A DNA stretch of 64,000 nt from assembly GCA_007258455.2 (NCBI GenBank), contig VDFB02000001.1, positions 11,258,161-11,322,160 of the forward strand, in the 5' to 3' direction. The DNA comes from Sequoia sempervirens (Eukaryota > Streptophyta > Pinopsida > Cupressales > Cupressaceae). Under the pieces are notes generated by a model. It had not been told where the DNA came from. It was given only the letters and a program-made list of their open reading frames with translations, and did no database searches. Shown here in pieces: positions 10,664-24,123 of this stretch (its first letter is position 1; each line of letters starts with the position of its first letter). A program made the translations under genes and the position numbers.

Positions 10664-13600
10664 ACTATTCATTCAATATGAAAGCCCAGTTTCCTGCCAT
10701 AACAGAGAGAAATACAGTTCTAAGCCTTCCATCTAAGGGTATTGTCTTTGTCTTTGACTTTATCCCTCAAAAGTTGTCAGGCCTTCTGGATAACAATTTT
10801 TTTCCCTTAATGATTTGTCCTTGCTCGTGCTGTTACGATTTTCTTATGAATAAATATATTCAAGGTGAGATTGATCTGATGTAAGATGTGATTGGCGTAG
10901 AGGTGAAGTTTTGACTGTGGGAACTTGTTTCATGGAAAATATTTAAAAATAAAAAAAATTATATAAAAAATTAGATACATATGTCAATATTGGGTAACTT
11001 TTGTCTCTAGTGGATTGTAATAGAAAAGAAATAAGCAAGTTCCTTTTAGAATAATCTAGGTCAATTATTTGAAGTCCTTAACACAATTAAGTTAGATATG
11101 TAGGTGAGTTTTAAAACACTACACAAATATATTATGAAATTAATAAAGGGGGTTATTGACTTACCTTTGGATACAATAAGTGGATAATTTCTTGCAGTGC
11201 ACTCATTGGGATTCAATTATACAACCCTATGAAGCTCTATAGATGGATAAATGATATGTGCTTTACTTGGATTTAAACCCATACCTAGAGGTCTAATATG
11301 TGCACCTAGAGTTTTGACCCTTATTGTATGGTTTTGAATATAATGTCTAGCCTTGATTTTTGCACTTTTTGGTCTTCAAGAATTTATTTGCTTCTAGTGT
11401 TTGAAAAGGGTGGTGCTCAAAAGCACTAGTATAATATGTTGTGCTAGAAGAGGAAGGTAATTAGATTCCCACCTTTTGACTTAGTCAAACCCCTAGATCG
11501 ATTTAATAATTTAGAACAAGTTAAAGATACACCAAGTGCAAATTCAAATGCCTATGTCTATCCATATGATCTTAAATGTTGATGCAATGTTGTGATCTAA
11601 AATGAATTAGGGCACGTACCCTAATGTCATAATTTGAATATTTCATACTTGAGCTGGAAGGCAAAGATTAATTGGAAGTAATTTAATTTGAGCCCATGTT
11701 TAAATTTGAGTTTCCAAATATGGAGCTCAAAATTACAATTGAGGTTTTGAACCAAGTTCAAAATTGCACCTATAGTTTTGACCTGAGATAAGAAATAATA
11801 GAAATATAGGTATGATTCAAATATTTGGGGGAAAGGAACTCATTTAATCTAATATGGTACAAAGTGTATACCAACTCTTTGCATAGAAATATGCAATCCT
11901 GACATTAAGTCATTACATTCAAGACAAATGATCAAAATGAGACCAAAATGAATAGGAGAAATTACGAAGGATGCACTTTTCACCCTTACAATAACATTTT
12001 TGTCCATTGTAACTTCATTTATTTTTAATATGTCTATGTAAAACCATATTATACCAAGAAAAAAATTTAGAATAGGGTAGTGAAATAAACCATACATTAC
12101 AATTATTTAGGTCTCATGAAATAATTAAACCATTAATAACCAAATCATATTTAAATACATATTGAATTAAGACTAGTAAATGTTATAAGAGGGATAAGAA
12201 GTCCTTAGATATTGCAATTTCTATTGGACCTAGGATGAATCTACACTCATGGTCTACTCCACCTACCATGGTCTCAGTCTTCAAAAAAGTTCTAGATCAA
12301 GTATCTTCTTGATTTAAAAAATTGGGTCAAAATCTACTAGATTATTGGGGTCATGGTGTTTCATGTTCATTGGAGTGTTGATGAGGAGTTGTTGGATTAA
12401 TTTTGGTCTATTAGTCGTGGTTTTTGTTGGAAAAAATAGGTTATGAAAATGGTTGTGAGTGACTAGGCATGATATGGAACATCTCCAAAATTCCTAGATA
12501 AAATTTGTAAACCCAAAAATGACTTGAGAAAATTGTTTTTACAATTTTACCAATTTGTACATGTGATGAATTTGTTAAATACTATGTCTAACTCGATCAC
12601 TACTATAGTGATCATATATTACTAATGTGTTGAATGTACTTGATATTATAGTGAAGACTAGAATACCATGGTGAATGGAAAATATTGCAATAAACATATG
12701 TTTTCCCGTAGTGGAATTGGCAAGTTCTCCATTATATAGACAAAACATGAAATACAAAGAGTTTTCATTTGATCTTCCAATTTTTAATGGGGTTTTTATT
12801 TTTCAAGGACGAGAGACTCAAAGGAGATCATATATTGATTGTACATGAGTTGTAAGCAATTTTTGTGTAGATCAAGTCCTAGTGTTATCACAAGTGATAG
12901 GATACATTATTTTTTATAAGTGTTATTATAAGCCTCAAGGACATAGTAATGTTTTAGATTCTTACAAGTTAGTTTCTCTCATTTGCGTGGTGGTTTTGTA
13001 ATCCATCTTAAGACTATTGCAAAGGGTTTTGTGTTTGTTCACAATAGAAGTGTAGTTGTAGATGTTGTTGGAGTTTCCAAATTATTATTAGAGTTAATTG
13101 GATACATTTTGGCATTGTAAACATCTATATACTCAAGATTTTTGATAGTGGAATAAGGATTAAATTTCTCTTTAGAGTTAAATTTTTTCACCCAACATTA
13201 ATTTTTCTTGAGGGCAAATTGTTTATTTACATGTGGTTATTGTTTATCTATTATTTTATTGCTAAGATGGTCCCATGTTTACCTTGATATGCACATTTCT
13301 AGATTGATTTGAAAACCATTAAAGGTGGTTTGGAATATGTATTACAATTTTTTTTAAGTTTCTTCATATATTTATTTCTAATGGTAGTGTGAGGAATAAC
13401 CTCCATGTTTATAGATTAGTTCCTATTAACCTCTAAAATTGGTTCATTATTGACATGGTATAATCTTATATAATTGCAAGTTAAGGGATTATATACAAGA
13501 CGATGTAAATTTATTCAATCAAGATTAATTATGATTATCAATGAATTATAATTTATGTATTTTTAAAGTCATTAATTTCTCATTTAATGAAACTACCCAA

Positions 13601-14559
13601 TCGATTAACCTATTATAACCACCACACCCAACAAACATTTATTTAATTATTTACTAATATAACATGTATGTGCATACTAACAAACCTATTACATTATAAA
13701 CTATAGACTAAAGCTAACAAAATATGTAATATTCCAATATCCCCCCATCCCTGTGCATTTATTACATCACTCCAAATAAAAGTAGGAACACAAGTACTAT
13801 ATCGAGACAAGCAACCCAAATAAGCACCCGATAAACCATGATATACACACAACTCATAAAATACTTCAATATTAATATACACACATGATATCCATAAATA
13901 CACCACTAAGTAATCAAAGTTGCTCAACAAGGACACACAAATTGTCAACAATAAGGTGAAAGTATAAAGTCATGTCTCATTCGTGGGTCACTTTTAAAAA
14001 GTGAGTTTTATAAGTGTGAAAAATTGAAACACCTTCAAATTAATATTATTTTGTTAGAAGGACCTTTAAATGAAGGTTCTAGAAAAGTCACATGACACAT
14101 ACCTTCGATTGACCTTCAATCAGAATTATTTTCTAACTTACAAATATGGAGGACATTCATTAGAATATTTCGTTGAAACTCATTTTGCAAGGTCCTTCAA
14201 TCAAAGGTGCCTAAGTGGTACCTATGTGTCACCCATTCCTCATGTTAACCTTTTATTGGAAAAATTATTGATTTGGGCCATATTTTTCATAATTAAATAA
14301 AGTCTCATGATTTAATATTTTGCACAAATGCACCCCTCAGAGTTAGCGTTTTGAAAAATGTAATTTTTAATATTTTTATTTAATTATTATATTTATTTTC
14401 TATTTTCTAATCATAAGTTTGTTTTATTAAATATAAAAAACCATGTTTGAGATAGAAATGGAAAAGTAGTAAATAATGAATAAAATTAGAAAAATATAAT
14501 CACCCTATATATTGGTGTCTTTGTTTGAACAAAATAATAATAATAATATGGGTATATAC
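10664..14559. other. No gene seen; 3' flank and repeat-like AT-rich DNA
   Basis: The first few hundred bases are probably the carboxypeptidase 3' UTR and terminator region. The rest has only short ORFs without motifs (the longest is 85 codons at 13694-13951, minus strand). No LTR termini, TSD or transposase motif could be placed. Confidence 0.45.
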
Positions 14560-15360
14560 AATAAAAAGATATCAAAACCTAGCATTCAAGGGGTCTCTCC
14601 CCAAATTTCATTAGAATGCACACCAACAAAGCCAAGAGATTGACTTTCAACTTTACTCAAACCTAGGTTGGTGGGATTCTTTAGGGTCTTAAGATAATTA
14701 AGGATGATTTAGAATGATTAAACTAATGAAACTATATGATCTAATATGTAAAATGCATATTCTCAAAGATAATCAAATTGTAACAACACTTTGAAGACAG
14801 GTCTGGGAGATATCAAAGGGCATGTACGTGTCACCAAAAGTTCATTTTGGCATAAGTAGGAGGACTAATTCACCCCTAGGTGAATGGGTCCTTGTTAGGG
14901 ATTCCAAAAGTACTTTTCACAGTCCTCTGGTGTTATTAAATGGGTCTTGGCTCATAAAGGGGACCCATTCACCCATGGGTGAATGGGTCCTGGCATATAT
15001 CTCCAGGACACACATGATCCAAGGCAATTTAATTATTAAATGCATTTATTTAATGTTGGTTCTCCTTTCATAAAAATAGTAAGAATAAGACTTTGGAATG
15101 CATAATTTGAAAAATTAGAGAAATATATGTCAAGGGAGGTCCAATTGTACAAATATTGGAAAGATAAGATGACAAAGGATCAAGGAGAGTGATCAAACCC
15201 CCAAGATCTATGATCTCCTGGCAAACCAAAATAGGCACAAAAGAACACACACATATGTAGTAGCGATAAAAAGTACACAAGCATTCAACGTCAAAGCTAA
15301 TGCAAAAAGGAAAAAAGGATGGAATAGCAAGTTGTGTTATGTTACACATTCATAAAATAT
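14560..15360 (-). mobile_element. Rearranged minus-strand fragment of the Gypsy-like family at 57.9 kb
   Basis: On the minus strand, 15360-15120 matches the 3' internal region of the element at 62100-62190 (shared ATCTTGGGGG, TGATCAC and CTTGATC phrases). The part from 15120 down to about 14700 matches its LTR (shared CAAATTATGCATTCCAAAG, CATTAAATAAATG, AACAAGGACCCATT). About 0.6 kb of the LTR is missing between these blocks, and the LTR start is absent. This is a deleted, non-functional copy. The ORF at 15068-15349 is part of the repeat, not a gene. Confidence 0.65.
14961..14990. repeat. Perfect 30-bp palindrome
   Basis: Each half is GGACCCATTCACCCA, and the two halves join with no spacer. 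It lies in the LTR-derived part of the Gypsy-like fragment. The same palindrome with one mismatch is at 63664-63693, and a degenerate half-copy lies at 14868-14890. Confidence 0.95.
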
Positions 15361-16245
15361 TCAAAATGACTAATGAAGTTCAATATTCACTAGGTGAGCC
15401 CCAAGGCCAAGATGAGAAACACATAGGGTCTAGTGAAGTTTGATATTCACTAGGTGGGTACCCATAACCATAATGGAACAATGTTTGTCAAACCCAAACT
15501 TTAAGAGACAATGCAGAGAATTTATCAAGCAACCATACAATAGGTTTTATGACTGTCCCAATGAGACTGCAAATCATAAATTTCTATCAAAGAGATCTCC
15601 TTACCATGTGCACAAAATGATTCCAAAAATTGCAAGGATGTAGATGATGCCAAGATAGAATTTTGCACCAATTTTTAGCATTTTCCCATGATGGAAACTC
15701 GAGTTATGGCATTATTTCTAAGGTTGGAAACCCTAGGCAGGGTTTGGGACTGTTTTCACCAAAATGACAATAAATTTTGCAAATCATAACAAAATTTGAC
15801 CAAAATAATTGCAAATGAAATGTATCTCATTCCTCCATCTTCCTCAAGAAGTTTCCCATCCATATAGGCAAGTAAAAATCTGTACAAAATGAAGAAACAA
15901 GTTTGCAACGTTAGAAATGCATAGAAAAATCAATGTTTTCATTCACCAAAACTTCAAAAACAATGTCTCCAACCCCCCATTCTAATTATGAGGGTGTTTT
16001 TATAAATTTCCCATCCAAACCAACTTTTGGAAACCACCTTTTGATCAGTTTACTAACAAAACACCAATTTGACACTTTTTGGAAAGGTTGCTTGACAACT
16101 TTTTGAGCAACATTGACAATTTTTACAAATTTTAACCAATGACCCTATAACACTCCATAATGGATCCACATGATCCCAAATGGTCATAAATGACCTTATT
16201 AGACTCTAAAACACTCAAACAACCTAAAGACCAAAAGTGAAAAAA
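15361..16245. other. No gene seen; contains a short direct duplication
   Basis: About 15374-15468 holds two partial copies of a unit containing ATATTCACTAGGTG. The rest is unassigned non-coding sequence, with no gag or 5' LTR for the Copia element that begins after it. Confidence 0.45.
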
Positions 16246-19026
16246 AGGCATGCTAATGAGGCTCTTGATGCCCCTGCACCACATTCTTTGGAGATGAAGC
16301 TTCTTGTAGAGAAGACAATACTATGGCACCAATGAATTGGTCACATTGGTGAGAAGGGTCTTAGACCCCTAAAAGATAAGATCCTTGTTGAAGACCTTGA
16401 TGATTGTAATCTTGAGTTCAACTTTTGCAAACATTACGTTTATGGAAAATAGCACCATGTTTCTTTTTGCTCTAGTTCTCATAAGCCTTCTAGGGTTTTG
16501 GACTATGTTCATGCAAATGTGTTTGGTCCTATGAATGTACCTTCATTGTCAAAATCTATATATTTTATTTCTTTCATAGATGATTATAGTAGGAAATTCA
16601 TTTATTTTCTCATAAGTAAACCTGAAGTCTTTAGTCGATTTAAGGAGTTTAAATCCTTGGTTGAAAATTAGACTAGTAGAAAGATTAAGTATTTGAGGAC
16701 TAATAATGGTAGTGAGTTTTGTTTGGTAGATTTCAAAAATTTCTATAAAGAGCATGGGATTGAGAGACATAATACAACTCCATACGTGCCACAAAAAAAT
16801 AGAGTTGTAGAGAGGATGAACAAGATGTTTACAGAGAAGGCTAGGATTATGTTGAGTGGTGTTGACCTTGAGAAAAAAAATTGGGCTAAAGTGGTAACTG
16901 ATGCATGTTATCTAACAAATAGATCTCCTACATTGGCACTTGTTGAAAAGATACCCATGGAGGCGTGGTCTGGTAAAAATCCTTAATTGAGACATCTCAA
17001 AGTATTTGGTTGTGAATCTTATGCTCATATTCTAATTGAGAAGAGGTCTAAGTTGGAGAACAAGGTGGTTAAGTGTATCTTTATCAGCTATGGCATCAGT
17101 GTGAAGGGGTGCAAGCTTTGGGATCCAGAGACCCAAAAGGTTCTCTATAGCAGAAGTGTAATTTTTAGAGAGATGAAACCTTCCACTGTTGAGTTGCAAC
17201 CAGAAAAAGAAGAGAAAGAGGAGGTATTTTAGGTTCCACCTACTCCAATGAAAGGTGGACTATGCACTCGTGTTGGACCTAGTGATGAGGAGAGCTTGAG
17301 CAGCTCTAAAAGTTCTGAAGAAGAAGAAGAAGAAACTCAACCTCAAGAATTGAGGAGTTCTACACGTGTTAGGCCGCAACCAAAAAGGTTTGGTTATTCA
17401 TTATTGGAACCTAGTTGTATTTTTGCTTTGATTTATAACACTAATGAGTAGAGGACTATTAGAGAGGCTATAGGTATGAGTGTTGTAGATTCCTTGTTGA
17501 AAACGATAGATGAAGAAATGGTTGTATTGAAGAAAAACAAGACTTGGGATCTGGTACCTTTTTCTTGTTGGACATAAACCCATTGGTTGTAAATGGTTTT
17601 CAAGAAGAAGTGTGGTATTGATGGTAGTGTTGAGAAGCACAAGGTATGGTTGATCACTAAGGGGTATTCTCAGGTGGAGGGAATTGACTATGGTGAGATA
17701 TTTTCTTATGTTGTGAAGCTGACATCTATCTAGTTCCTATTATCACTTGTAGCAACATATGATTTGGAAGTGGAAAAAATAGATTTGAAGACAACATTCC
17801 TTCATGGTGATTTGGAGGAAGATAGTTGCATGTCACATCCAAAGCATTTTGTTGTCAAAGGTAAAGAAAATCTGGTTTACAAACTAAAGAAGTCTTTGTA
17901 TGGTTTGAAACAGTCTCCTAGAATGTCGTACCAAAAGTTTGATACTTATGTGTTGCCATTGGGATTTCAAAGATCTAAATTTGACCATTGTGTATATTAT
18001 AAATCTGAAAATGGTTGCATTCTCATTATTGTTTTATATGTAGATGATATGTTATTTTTTGGGAATGGTAAAAGTATGATTTCATATTTGAAGTCTTAGT
18101 TATCAACACAGTTTGAGATGAAAGATCTAGGTGTAGCTAGGTATATTCTAGGGATAGAGATCATGAGAGACAGAGCTAACATAAAGTTTTGGTTAATCCA
18201 TAGAAAGTATGTGAACTCGGTGTTGGAAAAATTCAACATGGAAGATTGCAGGTAGTTAGTTGTTCTTGTGATACAGGGGACAAATCTTTCTATGAATGAT
18301 TGTCCAAAATCTCCTATTGAGATGGAGGACATGACCAAAGTATCATATGCAAGTTTTATTGGTAGTTTAATATATGTTATGGTATGTATGAGGCTAGATA
18401 TTTCCCAGGTAGTGGAAGTCCTTATTCGGTTTATGGCTAATCCTGGATGGGTACATTGGGGTGCAGTCAGGAGAGTGTTCAAGTACTTGCAGGGTACTTT
18501 TGAGTATGCCCTATTTTATCATGGTTATCCTACTAGACCTAAAAAATTTGTGAGTATTCATGGATATGTGGATTCAAATTGGGAAGGTGACATTGACAAT
18601 AGAAGATCCACCAATGGCTATGTGTTTATGATGTTTAGTGGTGCTATTAGTTTGATGAGTAAGTAGAAATTTGTAGTCACTTTTTCCATGACAGAAGCAG
18701 AGTACATGGCAGCTACTCATGCTTGTAAGGAATCCATTTGGCTTAAGAGATTGTATTCTATCATTGGTTTAGATGCAGGATAAATTACTATTTGTTGTGA
18801 CAATCAGGGTGTCATTTGTTTAGAAAAGAATCCTACCTTCCATGTGAGAACAAAGCACATTGATGCTTAATATCATTTTTTTCGTGATATGGTAAAAGAT
18901 GGAAAAGTGAACATGGAGAAAGTTGAAACTTTGGTGAATATTGCAGATGCACTGACAAAACTAGTGAGCATGGAGAAGTTCAGATGGTGTTTCAATTACA
19001 TGGGCCTTGGGGCCCTGAGCAGATGA
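16246..19026 (+). pseudogene. Ty1/Copia polyprotein pseudogene (integrase, reverse transcriptase, RNase H)
   Basis: Homology starts inside the GAG-pre-integrase domain. It runs through the HHCC zinc module (about 16327-16440), the integrase core (FIDDYS; TNNGSEF, where the second catalytic Asp is Asn; VVERMN with the Glu kept), the reverse transcriptase (LYGLKQSP; YVDDM) and RNase H (VDSNWEGD; TEAEYMAA; RTKHID). It ends at TGA 19024. Almost everything stays in one frame, broken by about twelve single-codon stops (for example 16333, 16450, 16669, 16984, 17230, 17449, 17731, 18097, 18253, 18664, 18781, 18868) and one compensating pair of 1-nt indels around 17562-17595. Gag, protease and the 5' LTR are missing. 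The copy is dead and 5'-truncated. Confidence 0.93.
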
Positions 19027-19055
19027 TTTCATATAACTCTTGACAGGTCTTCGAC

Positions 19056-19950
19056 AAGTGGGAGAATGTTGGGATTAGGGCATCTCAACCTTAGAATCCT
19101 AGAATTTATTTATTATTAATTAGATGTATTTATTTATATTATAATTTTTAATTGCCTACCCAAATTGATGTCACTTTATGGGACTTGTTAGTGATATGGC
19201 ATCCTACATGGCAAGTGGCATGTACAATTTGTAAGCTAAATTAGTGGAGGTAGGCATCCACTTTAGAGGACCTAAATTTGTTCCTAAATTGGTGGAATTT
19301 GTCATAAGTTACTATGTAACGGGATATGACAACTTTCCATGTCAATTTATGATAGATTATGATGGTGGAAGAGTCAATAATGACACATTACTAGTTAACT
19401 ATGATAGGTGGGACTCATGTGATGAGGGTGCCTACATATGCAAGGTATTTGCATGCATGCAAACTCATTGCATGTGCAATGGTGGCTAATTTTATGGAAC
19501 ATAGGTTGATTATGGAAGATTGTCATAATTATGAGTTTTGATAATGATGGTATGTCATAATGAACTCATGTTCACACCTTGGGCATGGGAAATTTGGTTA
19601 TGAAAAGTTTTGGGTGGCCTTGTTTCATGTTGAGAGGTTATAAATACTTACAAACTTAGTGCATTTTTATACTGATAGGTTTGAAGAATCTTACATGTCA
19701 TTATGAGCTACCAAAGTTTATACAGATTCTTTTCATATTAGTATGAAGTCTCTTGAGCATTTCTCTAAGGTTGTATTGTAATTTTTTTGTTGTTGTTGAT
19801 AATACATTTGAGCTATGTGATTTTGAGTGTGGGTTTTTCCCCAAAAGGGTTTTCCCACATAAACAATGTCTTATGGTTTTTTATTGTTTATTTGTTTTGA
19901 TATGTATGTGCATCTTCTAAATTTGTAATTCTTAAGGTGTTAAATTTTTT
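19056..19950 (+). mobile_element. PPT and 3' LTR of the Copia element
   Basis: The purine tract AAGTGGGAGAA (19056-19066) sits directly before TGTTGGGATTAGG at 19067, a classic PPT/LTR junction. The LTR carries a typical late segment with GGGTTTTTCCCC and GGGTTTTCCCAC (about 19830-19860). The right end is not certain, because no clear terminal CA plus TSD was found. The 81-codon ORF at 19244-19489 lies inside the LTR and is probably not a gene. Confidence 0.7.
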
Positions 19951-20556
19951 TTTGCCATCTCTCTCCTACTTAGATTAGTTTAGGAAGCTTCTTCCACTTA
20001 CCTAGCTTCCTTTCATATAAGTGAACCATGTGAGAACAACTTGATTTAATTTCTTCTAATTCAATAATGGTTAGAGAGAGTGGACTCTGAAGATCTCTAT
20101 ACACCTCTACTTCACAAGCTCTTCAATGTGATAATTTTGACACATGCAATAGTTATATAGATAAAATCCCATGGCCATAATTCATCACTTAACTTCACAA
20201 GACACATCACTATCAAACAACCTTAAAATAGGATAAATAATTACCTCTATGCTCACATTAACTTCACAATATTAGTTAACAAACATAAATTATATACTTC
20301 ATATTAATAGCACTCAAGCCCTTGATCCTTAAATAGTTAAGAATAAGTAATTTCAATATTATCATGGTCAACATGAACATTTTTATAATATTTACACATA
20401 ATCTATGTAGAAACCATGAAACTCTTTAACTTCCATCAAGTTAACACAACTTACTTACATATACCACAATCATCACCAATATAAACCTTCACCACTAAAA
20501 GTAACAAACATCAAATGAGCAAAAATTGCCACTAACCCATTTTCAACCCCACTAAT
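19951..20556. other. No gene seen between two LTR elements
   Basis: AT-rich, with only short chance ORFs. It ends at the target-site duplication of the next element. Confidence 0.5.
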
Positions 20557-20561
20557 AATGG

Positions 20562-21905
20562 TGTAGCATCGTAATTTTTCACCCTTGACAATTTCACGCT
20601 AGGTTTAGCTCCCCCTATGTGCCTAGACCTAATTGTGCTCTTAATTTTCCCATTTTATGACCATCTTCAAAAAATTAATATTAAATTAGGAATTAATATT
20701 TAATATTCATTTACCAACATTCAAAGACCCAAAATAGGTTTGGTCTAGGGCACCACCACCCTTGACCAACCTATTTTGGCCCCAATTTAATTATGTCATT
20801 GTCGACATTTTAACATTTAAAAATCTAATTTCATTTGTTGGCTTCTGATAATTAATTTTACGAGAAAATGAATAATTTCATATAAATACAAGCCTTTTTC
20901 ACCATTTTAGATACCTAGCAATTTGAAATCACATTGAGTATCCTAAAAATCAATCAAGAGCAGAATTAGTAGAGTTTATAGCACTTATTATCAATCAAGA
21001 TCTTCATGAGCAATGCATCAAGTTTTCATGTGAGTTTATTTATGTTTTATGTTTATTTATTTTGTGAGTACTAACACTTGAAAGACCTTATATCAAGAAA
21101 CCAATTCTCCTTGCATGAGATGAGTACAATGACTTCAATCCATCAAGGAAAATAGATATGAGTGGTAAGTTACAACACTAATCAATTTATCATTCTTTTA
21201 TCATTTCACCTCTTCCCAATCAAGAGTAAGCACTCTTTTACATCATCATAGCCATTGTGGGGGTAGATATACCAAAACAAGGTTTGACTTAGGCAAGTCC
21301 CTATATAGTGCAACCATTTCTCCCCTTTCTTATGAAAAAACTGAAGTGAATTTGAGAAAGGATTGAAAACCAGATTGCAAGATCTAGCATTCAAGCCTTT
21401 CTACCTCAAAAAATCAAGGAAACTAGAATTAATCATCAATAGATAAAGTTTTAAAGTTGAGTTTGAAAAGGAAGAACCTATAGATTGTGACCATTTAGGA
21501 TCTGGTTTCTTATTTCTAAGATATACATTTATAGGTCTAGGATGCCAACACCCCTTTCTAGCCAATTCAAGCTCAAATTCGTGTCATGTTCCTCTATGTC
21601 TACACTTTGTTGCTTTGTACTTCATTTTTAGGTTTTTGTTCTATACTTTCATGTAATTACATAAATTTATTATAGCTTCATAGTTGACCTAGGTGCATGT
21701 TTGCATTATCAAATCAAGTTAATCATAAATCAATTAATCAAATACCAATCTTCCTCAAGAAAGAACCAAAACCTTGATCCACCATTTTGGCTCTTCCATT
21801 GAGGTTAGTAGCCAAGCGGGTGTTTGTGATCTTTTTTTGTTCCTTCCCTATGTGATATAGGAGAAAGTATGGTTTAGACTCTAGATCCTTTTTCCCTACA
21901 TCACA
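20562..21905 (+). repeat. 5' LTR of the non-autonomous element
   Basis: It aligns along its length with 24956-27098, once the nested insertion and the tandem duplication are removed from that copy. It ends CCTACATCACA, like its partner. Confidence 0.88.
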
Positions 21906-22481
21906 TTTTGGTGAACTCAACATTTGTTACATTTTAAAAACCTTCTTAAATATTAAATTTATCATTTTAAAATCTAAGTGCAATCGTAGGTTGGTTGAAG
22001 TTATCAAAATTTCATGCATATTGTGGTTAAAAGCATTGAAAAAGTAAAGATTTGCATAATTTTTATCATTTTGAAAGATAAAAAAGTGTTAATTGTCAGC
22101 TTATTCAAAGTAGATTTAGTCATTTACTGTATTTTAAAATCTAAAAATTATCTTTGGAACATATTGCATTACTTCAAAAACATAAAATTGTATGCACGAT
22201 TTTGTGTTTCATATAGAGAAATTAGGGTTTTGTGCATTTCCAAAAATATGTATGTATTCAAACCTAAACCTCTTCAACTTTAGACCTTCAAAAATTATAG
22301 TTCAATTCCAGATTTTAAAAGCATTAAAATTTAACTCCTCTGGTCTAGGGAGCTACCACCCTTTCCCAACTTGTTTTGGACTATATTTCAAATAAATTAG
22401 TCTATTTGAGTCTTTTGTCCAAATTTGTTCCCGATTTTTTGTTTCACTACTCTGTAACAATCATTTTTTTAGTATATATAA

Positions 22482-23361
22482 TTGTGGGTAAAGAACTTTC
22501 AAGATTTCAGAGTTCTTTGGAAAAACATGATTCCTTCTTTGAAGTCCTTAGTTGATGTTTCATTTTGTGCCTTTGGTAATTCTTCTCAAACAAACGATAA
22601 ATCTCATGCATCCTTCTCTCCCAATGCATTCCCTCCTAGGGAGGATATCTTGATACAAGAAGATATCATCAATAGCTTCCTAAACAATACCTTTCATCCA
22701 AAAATTCCTTTGAATGGCATAACTCATATGCATGTAGAATCTATTTACCATCCTCCAATCTTACCCAATCACCTTAGCCAAAAGTCTACAAGACCTATCT
22801 TATCATCAGTTGAAGTGATTTCTTTCTCTCACAAAGAGACACCTTTACAATTCATTCCTCACCCATTGAGTATACATTCCCTTGCTATTGCCAATAAAGA
22901 AAAAACCCTAAAAAATGGTCATTCATTTCATGCAAACAAAGCTAGTGATATACCATTGATTTAGAAAAATGTTATGGTCATGGATTTAATATCCTTGCTA
23001 AACAAGGTTGTGATACAAAAAATGAACATGAAATTCACACTCTCCTAGAACATACATCACATTCCTCTATAACAAGAATTGGTTATCAATGTCCTGCACC
23101 TTTGCATAAGACATTCATTCCAACCTCTACCCAACAACCACCTAATTGTTAAATTGGAGATGGCATATTTTTTCTCTGCATCCCTTATTTGAGATAGAAC
23201 ATACATTGTGCATGCTTTTGAAGATGGGATTGATCACCCTTCCACCTCCTCGTGAAAGAAAAAGTACTAAGCAAATAAAGAAAGATTTGCCCTTTTGTGT
23301 ATATTATCAAATGTTTGGGCATTCTACTAATGAATTTAGTGTCTTAAAGAATAGACTATAA
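22482..23361 (+). pseudogene. Degenerate gag-like ORF of the non-autonomous element
   Basis: An open stretch of 160 codons (22482-22964) contains SLKSLVDVSFCAFG, which matches SLKSLFDVSSCVFG in the sister element (ORF at 59829-60515). After stops and a frame change, 23146-23361 keeps a zinc-knuckle-like remnant (CVYYQMFGHSTNEF) with key residues lost. I infer that it once encoded a nucleocapsid-type protein. It is not functional now. Confidence 0.6.
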
Positions 23362-23740
23362 TGGTTAATTCAAATAGATAACATCAATGTGGATCCATAC
23401 AAAATAATAAATTAGTTATTTTAGTGTTTCTCCTTGCTATGTGGCATTTTTAGTATCATATGATACTCAATACCATGTATGGGAGCGCAAGAGTCTTTTG
23501 TGCAACCATATTTCATCAATAAGGAGCAACATAAAAATATCCACATATAGTTTTCCTTGCTCATACTCTTGGGAGGAAAGGATAACTAGTCTCATGAGAT
23601 GTGTATTCTTTCTAAAGGATCCCCTCTTCTTTCATTATCTCCTTAAAATATTAGTGTAGTAAGTACACTAACATTTTAAGGGGGGATTATTCCCCCGTCT
23701 ATTATGGAATTTACTAAGGATTCACTTATGTTGTGTCACT

Positions 23741-24123
23741 TTAGTGGTGTTATTATGCATGATATCCCCTAAGATGTGGCCTTGCATTTTATTTTGTGCC
23801 CCTTTAGTGGTGGTATTATGCATAATATCCCCTAAGGTGTGGCCTTGTAATTCATGCATGTTCCCCTTTAGTGGTGGTAATATGCATGATATCCCCTAAG
23901 GTGCAGCCTTATAATTCATTTTTATGCCCCTTTAGTGGTGGTATTATGCATGATATCCCCTAAGGTGTGGCCTTTCAATTCATTCATGTGCCCCTTTGGT
24001 GATGGTATTATGTGTAATATTCCCTAAGGCATGGTCATTATTTTATTCATGTACACCCTTTATTATGGTGTTGTTTATAATGCCCCCTAAGGCATGGTTG
24101 GTGACTTGTCCCTTGTGATGTTA
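23741..24123 (+). repeat. Tandem array, 64-bp unit, about six copies
   Basis: Units begin at 23741, 23804, 23868, 23932, 23996 and 24060. Each contains TTAGTGGTGGTATTATGCAT followed by ATATCCCCTAAGG, with decay toward the end. It lies in the non-coding interior of the LTR element. Confidence 0.9.

Noticed and set aside
15068..15349. 93-codon minus-strand ORF
   Set aside because: Its DNA matches the non-coding interior of the LTR element at 62 kb, and the matching region there reads in a similar but not conserved frame.
19244..19489. 81-codon plus-strand ORF
   Set aside because: It lies inside the 3' LTR of the Copia element, with no domain.
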